Assembly: GCA_021732565.1 (NCBI GenBank)
Contig: JAKFUT010000056.1
Coordinates: forward strand, 1 to 41,971
DNA: 41,971 nt
Reading direction: 5' to 3'
Origin: Candidatus Obscuribacterales bacterium
GTDB taxonomy: Bacteria; Cyanobacteriota; Vampirovibrionia; Obscuribacterales; Obscuribacteraceae
The notes under the pieces are model-generated. The model saw only the letters and a program-made list of their open reading frames with translations. It did not search any database and was not told the origin of the DNA. Positions 27,104 through 34,773 of this stretch are shown here, piece by piece. Position numbers and translations under genes: made by a program. Within the stretch, counting starts at the first letter, position 1. Each line of letters begins with the position of its first letter.

Positions 27104-27724
27104 ATGTACAAGAATCTGCCAACAATATTAATGCTCGTGTTGACTGCTGCTTTGAATAGTCCCGTTGTTGCGGCAGATAGGCAAATCATTGCCATTCAAC
27201 CTCTCGGTAAATTTGATCCACAGCTCATCGAGCGAGTAAAGCAGCAGTTGATCGAGAACTACCGTGTTGATGTTGTTGTTAGAGCAGAGAAAGAGTTACC
27301 GAAAGAGGCTTATTATCCGTCTCGTGCCAGATATAGAGCGGAGAAACTTCTGAAATACCTGGAGAAAACCGACACTACTTCAACGAAGGTGTTGGGATTA
27401 ACTAACGTCGACATCTCCACCACCAAAGGAAAATTTGTTGATTGGGGAATCCTCGGACAGGGAGCTGTGGGTGGAAGACCCTGTGTGGTATCGACGTTCA
27501 GAATGAAGGGCACTGTTGCTAAAGTTTCTGATTCCATGTTTCGAAATCGTTTTGCTAAAGTTGTATCGCACGAATTGGGGCACACCTATGGTCTCGACCA
27601 TTGTCCCCGGCGCGGATGCCTTATGGAAGACGCAAAGGGAACTGTAAAGACAGTCGATGGTGAGACAGATTTTTGTCCGTCGTGCAAAGAGAAATTGAAT
27701 CTTGGGCTGTCGCCAAAACCTTAA
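27104..27724 (+). CDS. Exported archaemetzincin-like metalloprotease
   Basis: The protein has 206 residues. A signal peptide (NLPTILMLVLTAALNSPVVA, cleaved near 23) is unusual because archaemetzincins are normally cytoplasmic. The mature part carries the complete motif: HELGHTYGLDH (156-166) with zinc ligands and catalytic Glu, then C167, C172 with M174 (CLM), and CPSC (191-194), which together bind a second zinc. Spacing agrees with the family pattern to within one residue. The fold begins IIAIQPLG, also typical. It should be a zinc aminopeptidase or protease acting in the periplasm or outside. It has its own promoter candidate. Confidence 0.9.
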   Translation: MYKNLPTILMLVLTAALNSPVVAADRQIIAIQPLGKFDPQLIERVKQQLIENYRVDVVVRAEKELPKEAYYPSRARYRAEKLLKYLEKTDTTSTKVLGLTNVDISTTKGKFVDWGILGQGAVGGRPCVVSTFRMKGTVAKVSDSMFRNRFAKVVSHELGHTYGLDHCPRRGCLMEDAKGTVKTVDGETDFCPSCKEKLNLGLSPKP

Positions 27725-28174
27725 TCACTGGTTGGTGTAGCGGGATCAGCGGCCAAACCCGGGCAGCGGTTCAGGCGTGTGCATTGAGTCACATCGAGCG
27801 GAGCCGATCATGTCAGTAGACTCAGCCCGGGCGCAATCAGTGCATTCGAGATAGACACAAGTGGGAGCCACTGCGCCCGGCACATAGCTGGTGAGAAAAG
27901 TAACAAAGATCTCGCAGACCTGACCATGGCTACCATTTACGACTTTAAGCAAGATAGAGTAAGTTCGTGGCAGGAATCTGCTTCGCTGCGTTGAGACGCG
28001 CCCGACGGTCGTCGGCGAACCTGTTTCCGCCAAAGAAGAGTAGGAGCCCTGCGGTTGACCGGTGCACAGGACAAACTAGAAAAATCACAGACTCGGCTCG
28101 GTTTATGTCTGCGTCGCGAGCGCTTGGTAGAATTAAGGCGCTGCGTTTAAGCCATGCTCTTGTATAGGAACCCG
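27725..28174. other. 450-bp intergenic region before the secretion operon
   Basis: A minus-strand frame at 27746-28033 has clustered Cys residues (ECTDCARAES) but no ribosome site or ATG, so it is not called. The promoter of the secretion operon must lie here; no clear hexamer pair was found. Confidence 0.4.
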
Positions 28175-29977
28175 ATGACAGTCGAACCACTGGAACGCGT
28201 CCTTTATCCCGCAGGTGACGCCAATCAGCCGGGAGTATCAACATCTCCCTATCTGCGGCTCTGGCGCATGATAGTGGAAGATAAACGCGATCTGGTGTTG
28301 ATACTCATCTACAGTTCCCTTGGCGGAGTGCTCAGTCTGGCGGTTCCGCTCTCGACTCAAATGGTAGTGAATACGATCGCCGCAGGATTTTTCCTGCAAC
28401 CAATTGTTGTCATTGCGTCGCTGGTGCTTGGCGGGCTTGTTTTTGCCGCATTGCTTAGACTATTGACGATCTGGCTGGTAGAACTGGTTCGCCAGCGTGC
28501 TTTTAACCGCATTGCCTTGCGCATTGCATACCGTGTTCCACGTATCAAACACTCGCGGCTATCGAAGGAATATCTACCCGACCTGGTAAATCGATTTTTC
28601 GACGTTATCACCGTACAAGGCAATTTCGCTAATCTGCTTCTGGATGTACCTGCAGCAGTCCTGCAGATTCTTATAGGGCTGACATTACTGGCGCTATACA
28701 GCCCGTATCTGCTCGGGTTTAATTTAATTGTGATCGGATTCTTCGTGTTTGAGGCATTCATTCTTGGAATCGGCGGCTATAAAACACGAAGCAATGAAAC
28801 TGCAAAGAGGTATCTTGTTGCAGAATGGCTGGAAGAACTCGGGCGCTGCGAAACATCCATAAAGCTGAATAAGTTTCCATTGCATATTTTACAAAACACG
28901 GATCGATTGGTCGTTGACTACACCCATGCAAGAAGAAAACACTTTAGCATTCTGTTCCGCCAGGCTTCGGCACTGGCATTCTTTCAAGCATTTGCTGCCT
29001 CCGGCGTACTGGCCATAGGCGGCTGGCTAGTAATCGAGCGTCAGTTGGCTCTCGGGCAGCTTGTAGCTTCCCAGCTGGTAGTCACTCAGATGCTTCCGGC
29101 CATAGAGCGAGTTACGAGAAATCTGCAGACTCTATACGAACTGCTCTCCGCGCTAGGAAAAATCGGGTATGTCGAGGATCTTCCGCTAGAGAGAAGAGAC
29201 GGTTTGACAGTGGAGCGCACCGCCGCCGGTGCGTCCGTCCGTCTGCGAGGTTTGCAAGTTACCTTCGACAACAACAGCCCGGTACTGAACGGTCTCGACC
29301 TTACCCTTGAACCCGGTGAAAGAGTGAGTCTGTTCGGTCCGAATGGTTCAGGTAAATCTACATTAGCTTATGTGCTCTGTGGATTACTCGAGCCCAGCGC
29401 CGGCATAGTTGAGATAAACGGGGTGGACGTGCGCCACATCCACATAGACAGCCTTCGTAGCATTGTGTCGCTCGTTACGGACAGCAACGACGTATTTGAG
29501 GGGAGTATTGAGAACAACGTTACTTTTGGACGGACCGACCTCTCGCACAAGGATGTTCTATGGGCTTTGGAGATGGTAGCTTTCGAGGAAGACCTCGTTC
29601 ACATGTCCGACGGGCTGAAGACTCAATTGCTCAGCGCTGGACGCAACCTGTCACGAGGGCAAATTCAAAAATTGATGATTGCCAGAGCCATTGTGCAAAG
29701 ACCACAACTATTGATTCTAGATGAGGCATTTACAGGCATTCAGGAAAATACGAAACTACGAATAATTGAGCGTCTCTACTCGTCGGATACTACCTGGACA
29801 GTTATCGATATTTCGCAAGATGCCGACACCATATTTCAATCGTCTCGGCTTTTATGTCTGAAGGACGGTACCATCGTAGAGTCTGGTTCACTAAAGGAGT
29901 TGATCGCCAAACGGAACAGCGAATTTGAGAAACTCTTTCCTAACCTTGCCGATCTGGTAAGACTGAGCGGGAGGTGA
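28175..29977 (+). CDS. Type I secretion-type ABC transporter (membrane and ATPase domains)
   Basis: The protein has 600 residues from the ATG at 28175, which has AGGA 5 bases upstream; an ATG 21 bases earlier has none. There is no C39 peptidase domain. The membrane domain (about 30-335) has hydrophobic helices near 40-60, 78-102, 160-200 and 265-305. The ATPase domain has Walker A GPNGSGKST (388-396), signature LSRGQ (492-496) and Walker B LLILDE with E517. Two usually conserved residues are altered: the Q-loop Gln is D436 (SLVTDSND) and the H-loop His is Q548 (DISQDA). It should drive export from the cytoplasm through the partners encoded downstream. Coding regions are separated by 2 bases from the next gene, with its ribosome site inside this one. 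Confidence 0.92.
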   Translation: MTVEPLERVLYPAGDANQPGVSTSPYLRLWRMIVEDKRDLVLILIYSSLGGVLSLAVPLSTQMVVNTIAAGFFLQPIVVIASLVLGGLVFAALLRLLTIWLVELVRQRAFNRIALRIAYRVPRIKHSRLSKEYLPDLVNRFFDVITVQGNFANLLLDVPAAVLQILIGLTLLALYSPYLLGFNLIVIGFFVFEAFILGIGGYKTRSNETAKRYLVAEWLEELGRCETSIKLNKFPLHILQNTDRLVVDYTHARRKHFSILFRQASALAFFQAFAASGVLAIGGWLVIERQLALGQLVASQLVVTQMLPAIERVTRNLQTLYELLSALGKIGYVEDLPLERRDGLTVERTAAGASVRLRGLQVTFDNNSPVLNGLDLTLEPGERVSLFGPNGSGKSTLAYVLCGLLEPSAGIVEINGVDVRHIHIDSLRSIVSLVTDSNDVFEGSIENNVTFGRTDLSHKDVLWALEMVAFEEDLVHMSDGLKTQLLSAGRNLSRGQIQKLMIARAIVQRPQLLILDEAFTGIQENTKLRIIERLYSSDTTWTVIDISQDADTIFQSSRLLCLKDGTIVESGSLKELIAKRNSEFEKLFPNLADLVRLSGR

Positions 29978-29979
29978 GC

Positions 29980-31398
29980 ATGGAATCAACCAATGCATCT
30001 ACCGATCATAGAGATGATACCGGCAAGAATACGAGCAGCAAAGGTCGTCCTTCTGTTATAAAATTTCACGCGCTTGAAATGGTGAAGACACCACCGGGGA
30101 TTACACTGGTAATCAGCCTCATAATTTTCACTATCGTGGGCACAATTGTAGCCGCCATGTTTATTCCCTGGCGTCAATCAGTTACGGGCACTGGCAAGAT
30201 TATTGTCTTCTCTCCCATGCACAGACCACAACCCATTGCGTCACAAATACCGGGGCGACTGGTTAACTGGTACGTCAGAGATGGTGACGACGTGAAGACG
30301 GGACAACCCATAGTCGACCTGGCAGAAGTAGATTCACGGTTTCTTGACGAAGGTCAAATGTCTAGTCTGCTCGCTCAAAAGAATTCTTTATTGGCAAAGC
30401 GAACCGCAGCAGAGTCGCGCCTTCAGTCCCTGAGCGAGCAAGCGACCAATTCAACGGGGTCAAGAAGCGCGGCGGTGCCGGCAGCCGTCGAGAAAATGCG
30501 GCAAGCGCATGATCGAATTCTGGCGGCCGAGCAGACCCTGGAGGCTGCTAAACAGAATTTGCAAACTGCCCAGTGGCAAGTTGAGCGAATCACCAGTCTC
30601 TTTGACGACGGTCTTCGTTCGAAGCGCGACAAAGAGCTAGCCGAACTGGAACAAGTGAAAGCAAAAACTGAAGTTCAACGTGCACTGGCGGGGTTGGATG
30701 TAGCTCAGGAAGATGCGAAAATAGCGCAGTTGGAACGCAATCGTACTCAATCTGATACGGGCGGGTCAATCAACGCTATCCAGGCGGCCATGGCTGATGC
30801 TAACCAGATCATTGCCAGCACCAATGCTGATGTTTATCGGCTTGAGATCGAAATCCAAAATTTGTCGATGCGGGTGCGACAGAGAAAAATTGTGGCACCA
30901 TGCACCGGTCGCATCGTGCGGCTCATGCGGGTTGGCGCCGGTGAAACAGTGAACGCGGGCGAGGTCCTGGCGGTTATTGCGCCGCAAACGGAAGATCGTG
31001 CCGCTGAACTAAGCATACGAGATTGGGATGCACCGCTGGTATCACGGGGGCGGTCTGTTCGTCTTCAGATTGCGGGGTGGCCGGCGCTTCAGTTCATCGG
31101 TTGGCCTCGAATCGCGGTTGGAACATTTGCAGGAACTGTTTCTGTTATTGATGCGGTGGATGACGGCAAAAGTCGCTATCGTATTATCGTGGTGCCCGAT
31201 AAAGATGCAATTGCCAAACACGAAACGGAGCCCTGGCCGTCGACGCTTTATCTGCGACCCGGGGCGCAAGTAAGCGGGTGGATTCTTCTGGGAGATGTTC
31301 CGCTCTGGTATGAATTGTGGCGTCAGTTCAACGGATGGCAGCCAACCGTGCAGACACCGGAACTGCCTGAGCCTCCGAAGGATAAGCGTTTGTTATGA
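29980..31398 (+). CDS. HlyD-family membrane-fusion protein
   Basis: The protein has 472 residues from the ATG at 29980, which follows GGGAGG by 5 bases; a GTG two codons earlier overlaps that site and is rejected. One N-terminal membrane helix (about 40-65, LVISLIIFTIVGTIVAAMF) is followed by a lipoyl-like half (IPGRLVNWYVRDGDDVKTGQPI), a long coiled-coil hairpin (about 115-290) and the second lipoyl half (KIVAPCTGRIVRLMRVGAGE), then a beta barrel. It bridges the inner-membrane ABC protein and the outer-membrane channel. It overlaps the TolC-like gene by four bases (ATGA). Confidence 0.93.
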   Translation: MESTNASTDHRDDTGKNTSSKGRPSVIKFHALEMVKTPPGITLVISLIIFTIVGTIVAAMFIPWRQSVTGTGKIIVFSPMHRPQPIASQIPGRLVNWYVRDGDDVKTGQPIVDLAEVDSRFLDEGQMSSLLAQKNSLLAKRTAAESRLQSLSEQATNSTGSRSAAVPAAVEKMRQAHDRILAAEQTLEAAKQNLQTAQWQVERITSLFDDGLRSKRDKELAELEQVKAKTEVQRALAGLDVAQEDAKIAQLERNRTQSDTGGSINAIQAAMADANQIIASTNADVYRLEIEIQNLSMRVRQRKIVAPCTGRIVRLMRVGAGETVNAGEVLAVIAPQTEDRAAELSIRDWDAPLVSRGRSVRLQIAGWPALQFIGWPRIAVGTFAGTVSVIDAVDDGKSRYRIIVVPDKDAIAKHETEPWPSTLYLRPGAQVSGWILLGDVPLWYELWRQFNGWQPTVQTPELPEPPKDKRLL

Positions 31399-32882
31399 GC
31401 AAGTCTGGTGGCTGTCTGTCGCTTGCTTTATTGCTGAGCTTCTCTTCGGGCTTGGCTTCAATTGCTGCAAATGCAGATGTGCGGGAACCGGTCGGCTTTG
31501 CAAAAAGAGTATTGTTACCCTCGATTACGGCCACAGATGTAGTTGCACAACGGGGCGAGTTGCGATTTGATCCGTTTCTGGCTTCCGTAGATGCTTATTA
31601 TCCGCAGCTGGATGCTGCCGATTCGAGGCGCAGAGTTGCATCAGCTCGCCGATTGGAAGTGCAGGGCGTGTTCGATCCTTCACTCGCGTCGCTCGATGGC
31701 TATACGCTGATGCAGAACACTTCGAAATTTGCTATTCGCAAGCGAGTTATATTCAATCAGCCTGCTGTAGAAATTCCATTTCGCTCGGGCATTCGATTGC
31801 TCGGCACCTATCGATACAACCCACGTTCGGCGCAGTCTAATTTCATTGAGACCGGCTGGAAAGGTGAGTACGCCGGTGGTGTTATGGTGCCCCTGATGCG
31901 TGGATTGATAGTGAATGAGAAGGAAACAAACGAGAAAATCGCTAAAATTGAAGAGCCTGTTGCAACACAAGTTTTCTCTTTGACTCGGTTAGACATTCTG
32001 TTGCGCGCTAGCGTCGTCTATTGGAACTGGGTTGGTGCGCAGCGGAAATTAGCAGTTACTCGCAGACTGGTTCAGATCTCTCAGGTCCTTGTGGATGCTG
32101 CACGCAAGAGAGCTAATTCCGGCGACCTTCCCCTTATTGAAGTGACCGAAGCGGAAGAAGATATACAGCGACGTAAAGCAGACGAAATTGCCTCAGATCT
32201 TGAATTCAAGAAAAGCACGTTCGATCTTTCGGTGTTTCTTTTCGATAACAACCGTCGGCCCTGTCCTTACTTAGCTGAACTCAATGTACCTCCAGATTGG
32301 CCGCTACCGGTGGAGTTCACCCGCGAACAGACTGAGGCTAGTATTGTTCGGGCAATTGCTCGACGCCCGGAACTAAAGCGAATTGCACTTCAGCGCGATC
32401 AATTTAGATTGCGGCTCAGGCTGGCGAAAAACGATTTGCTACCGCAAGCCGATGCACAATACACTCAAGGGCATGACGGTGGCGCCTCAGGTATTGGCAT
32501 GGTCTACCGGGCGCAAGTTTTGTTTAACCAGCCATTGTATCTGCGCGGTGCTCGCGGCAGAATGAAGGCAAACGAATTCAATATAGAAGCGCTAAACTCT
32601 GATGAAATAGCCGAGCGTCAGAGAATTGTTGCTGACGTAATGACTGCGGCGGCGGCGATTAATGCCGCGCACCAGCGATATCTGGCTGTTCTTCTACAAA
32701 CAAAGAAGGCAGAAGATGTCTACCAGGGTGAACAAAAAAGATTCAACTTAGGCGATAGCACTGTGTTCCTTGTGACGCAACGCGAGAGGCAGTTATTCGA
32801 TGCGCGTGTTAATCTCATCAATACTCAAGTCGAGTATCTTCAGGCTCAGGCCCGAATGAAAGCCCTGACTGTCGATTACTAG
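31395..32882 (+). CDS. TolC-family outer-membrane efflux/secretion channel
   Basis: The protein has 495 residues, typical for the family. A signal peptide is present (SLALLLSFSSGLASIAANA). Two helical repeats with TolC features follow, including LDILLRASVVYWNWVGAQRKLAV...GDLPLIEVTEAEEDI and the C-terminal ...RFNLGDSTVFLVTQRERQLFDARVNLINTQVEYLQAQARM. It forms the trimeric outer-membrane exit duct and is direct evidence that the organism is diderm. Start ATG overlaps the previous stop. No secreted RTX-type substrate is encoded next to it. Confidence 0.93.
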   Translation: MSKSGGCLSLALLLSFSSGLASIAANADVREPVGFAKRVLLPSITATDVVAQRGELRFDPFLASVDAYYPQLDAADSRRRVASARRLEVQGVFDPSLASLDGYTLMQNTSKFAIRKRVIFNQPAVEIPFRSGIRLLGTYRYNPRSAQSNFIETGWKGEYAGGVMVPLMRGLIVNEKETNEKIAKIEEPVATQVFSLTRLDILLRASVVYWNWVGAQRKLAVTRRLVQISQVLVDAARKRANSGDLPLIEVTEAEEDIQRRKADEIASDLEFKKSTFDLSVFLFDNNRRPCPYLAELNVPPDWPLPVEFTREQTEASIVRAIARRPELKRIALQRDQFRLRLRLAKNDLLPQADAQYTQGHDGGASGIGMVYRAQVLFNQPLYLRGARGRMKANEFNIEALNSDEIAERQRIVADVMTAAAAINAAHQRYLAVLLQTKKAEDVYQGEQKRFNLGDSTVFLVTQRERQLFDARVNLINTQVEYLQAQARMKALTVDY

Positions 32883-32953
32883 TTCTGTTTCACACGGAAA
32901 TGATTGGTTCAATCGCTGAGCCGCGATGCCGGCAAGCTGATGAGGCAACAACA

Positions 32954-32999
32954 CTCGTGCGTGATATATTTTCAGTCCTAAAAATATATCACGCACGAG
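32954..32999 (+). terminator. Perfect 19-bp stem hairpin after the secretion operon
   Basis: The arms 32954-32972 (CTCGTGCGTGATATATTTT) and 32981-32999 pair without mismatch around an 8-base loop, 71 bases past the TolC-like stop. No T-run follows directly, so termination may be partial. Its GTGATATA core recurs in the array that follows. Confidence 0.65.
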
Positions 33000-33009
33000 C
33001 TATTTCTCG

Positions 33010-33360
33010 CTTGACTATATCACGCGTTGTATAAATTAGGCAAAAAGATATCACCAGTGGTATCGTCAAGCTGCACTCATCGGGTGCAATTCCTCCACCA
33101 TGAGCGATAAATACCATCCCTGGTATCGTCAAGTGCAGCAAATCTTGCCTGTACTTTAGCTGAACCATTGAAATATGCCACTCATGGTATCGTCAGGTGC
33201 AAATTCGCTGCACCCAGTGGGTGAGTGTCTGGCTGTCAGCCACTCGTCGTGCAAAGATATGCCACGCGTGGTATCGTCAAGTGGGACCATCGGCTCTCAG
33301 GGACCGATGGTCCCACTGTCTGCCACTCTCGTGGCAAAGGATATGCCACGCGTGATATAC
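33010..33360 (+). repeat. Array of five two-hairpin repeat units plus one inverted core copy
   Basis: The core TGGTATCGTCAAG occurs at 33058, 33121, 33185 and 33269 and in altered form (TGATATACACC) at 33353; an inverted copy lies at 33010-33022. Intervals are 63, 64, 84 and 84 bases. Each core closes a short dyad (ATACCA-type arm on its left). Units 1-4 are followed by a second hairpin whose stem sequence differs: 33072-33088, 33131-33156, 33196-33214 and 33281-33316 (13 perfect pairs). The imperfect pairs are nearly all G-U if read as plus-strand RNA. No protein is encoded. Confidence 0.75.
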
Positions 33361-33399
33361 ACCTTCTCTCTGCTGTCGATGCTGCACTCTCTACCAAGC

Positions 33400-33642
33400 T
33401 CTCAGATCAACCGATCATCTTCAGTGGCAAGCTGTACTAGTTCTATTTGTGAATGGGATGGAATGAGGGCGTCCAGTTGAGATGTTCTGCGCCAGCGTGA
33501 ATGGACTTTCATGCTGGCGCGAATACGAATTGGCCAGTGATTCGCTTCACCATGTATTGGTAGCGGTTCACTTGGTGAAAGGGACAGCATCTATACACTT
33601 TAACAAGCGATCCAGAACAGCAAAGCTCAGCTCTATTATTGA
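33400..33642. other. Remaining gap before the secreted helical gene
   Basis: No gene or clear signal is seen apart from an inverted pair around 33488-33520 (GCGCCAGCGTGAA against the later CATGCTGGCGCG). Confidence 0.35.
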
Positions 33643-34605
33643 TTAGTCGTATGACGGATCATCGTCATACGACTTCTTGCTAATTTGGCTGAGCTGCATC
33701 AACCCGTGATGCATTTGCGAAACCGTTGATCGCAATTCCGAGAGCATGGCGAGACGATCATCGAGAAGCTGCGGGGCCATGCGCGCTAACGAAAGTTCAC
33801 TGCGAAAATGTCCGTTTCTCAACTTTGTGGCTCGGTCTGTTCTGGAAGTAATGCCTCGAGCTTCCCAGCCGGTGACAAGTTGAGCTTTACGAGAAACGGA
33901 AGATGTGCTTCCGGGAGGCACTTCGCAGAGATATCGCCACACCTGCGGAGGGTAAACATGCTGGATGGTATTGCTTTGATCCAGGATGGATATCAGGGTT
34001 GGCACTCCTTTTACTGATTCGCTTTCTGAATGAAGTTGTTTCATCACAAAACCGGACAATGCGCATTGAACGCTACCGTCGAATATCTCAAGAATATTGG
34101 TTGGCGTATCTGTACCGCCCAGCGCGATTGAGTAGCCTGCTATCTTGGTAATGCCGCCGCTGACAAAATTCACTATAGTGTTACGCCGCAAAGTTCTTGC
34201 ATTCTCATCGACCATACGGGCACGCAGTTCGTGCATCTGAGCCATTTCAGATTCGATTCTGCCGCGGGAGGAATTGACTTCAAGATTTGCCGTGTCCAAA
34301 AAATGGAGCAACTTTTGCCTGAGATAAATCAATTTCTGCCGGCTATCCAGGTATTCCAGGGTAACTGCGGGACGCGTTGATTTCAGCTGCATTTGAACAG
34401 CATACAGACTCCGCATGACGGGAAGCAAGTCTGTGATTGTTGCTAACTGTTCAAGATCGGGTGGCAGGTTGACCAGGGTTGCAGACTCAGCCCGCGCATC
34501 TACTGGACTAGCAGCACTAGAAGTGCCACCAGTTGCTGCAATTGCAAGAGGAGAGAGATAGAAGAAGACCGCCAGTGAAAACGCCAGCGCCAAGTGCCGA
34601 ACCAT
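33643..34605 (-). CDS. Secreted helical protein of unknown function
   Basis: The protein has 320 residues from the ATG at 34605, which begins a signal peptide (MVRHLALAFSLAVFFYLSPLAIA); in-frame codons further upstream would spoil it, and GGGG about 8 bases upstream is a modest ribosome site. The mature part is largely helical with heptad-like stretches (about 75-150, LEYLDSRQKLIYLRQKLLHFLD and RIESEMAQMHELRARM), a Gly-rich stretch FVSGGITKIAGYSIALGG near 160 and an acidic tail DDDPSYD. No family recognised. It is downstream of the third kinase on the same strand, 168 bp apart, and could be its signalling partner. Confidence 0.78.
   Translation of the reverse strand: MVRHLALAFSLAVFFYLSPLAIAATGGTSSAASPVDARAESATLVNLPPDLEQLATITDLLPVMRSLYAVQMQLKSTRPAVTLEYLDSRQKLIYLRQKLLHFLDTANLEVNSSRGRIESEMAQMHELRARMVDENARTLRRNTIVNFVSGGITKIAGYSIALGGTDTPTNILEIFDGSVQCALSGFVMKQLHSESESVKGVPTLISILDQSNTIQHVYPPQVWRYLCEVPPGSTSSVSRKAQLVTGWEARGITSRTDRATKLRNGHFRSELSLARMAPQLLDDRLAMLSELRSTVSQMHHGLMQLSQISKKSYDDDPSYD
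33645..33674. terminator. Hairpin overlapping the end of the secreted helical gene
   Basis: AGTCGTATGACG (33645-33656) pairs perfectly with 33663-33674 around GATCAT. On the plus strand TTCTTGC follows, so it could stop read-through from the repeat array; it also encodes the acidic tail of the minus-strand gene. Confidence 0.5.
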
Positions 34606-34773
34606 GCTCAGGACCCCGCTTTTGATTGCCGCTGCATTAATTAGCATGCCGCAGTTGAGAGAGATTTGAGATAGCGCGTTTGAAACCAACTCTGAGCTTC
34701 AGCGGGGAGTACGCCTTATTGAAACTTATTGACATTGCGACAGCACAAGACCGGGCTGTTTATGTTCAACATT

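Noticed and set aside
27746..28033. Minus-strand 95-codon frame with Cys cluster
   Set aside because: No ATG or ribosome site at a sensible start, and it lies in the region that should hold the secretion operon promoter.
33010..33360. Possible CRISPR array
   Set aside because: Units are palindromic and imperfect, intervals are 63-84 bases and intervening DNA itself forms hairpins; no cas gene is present.
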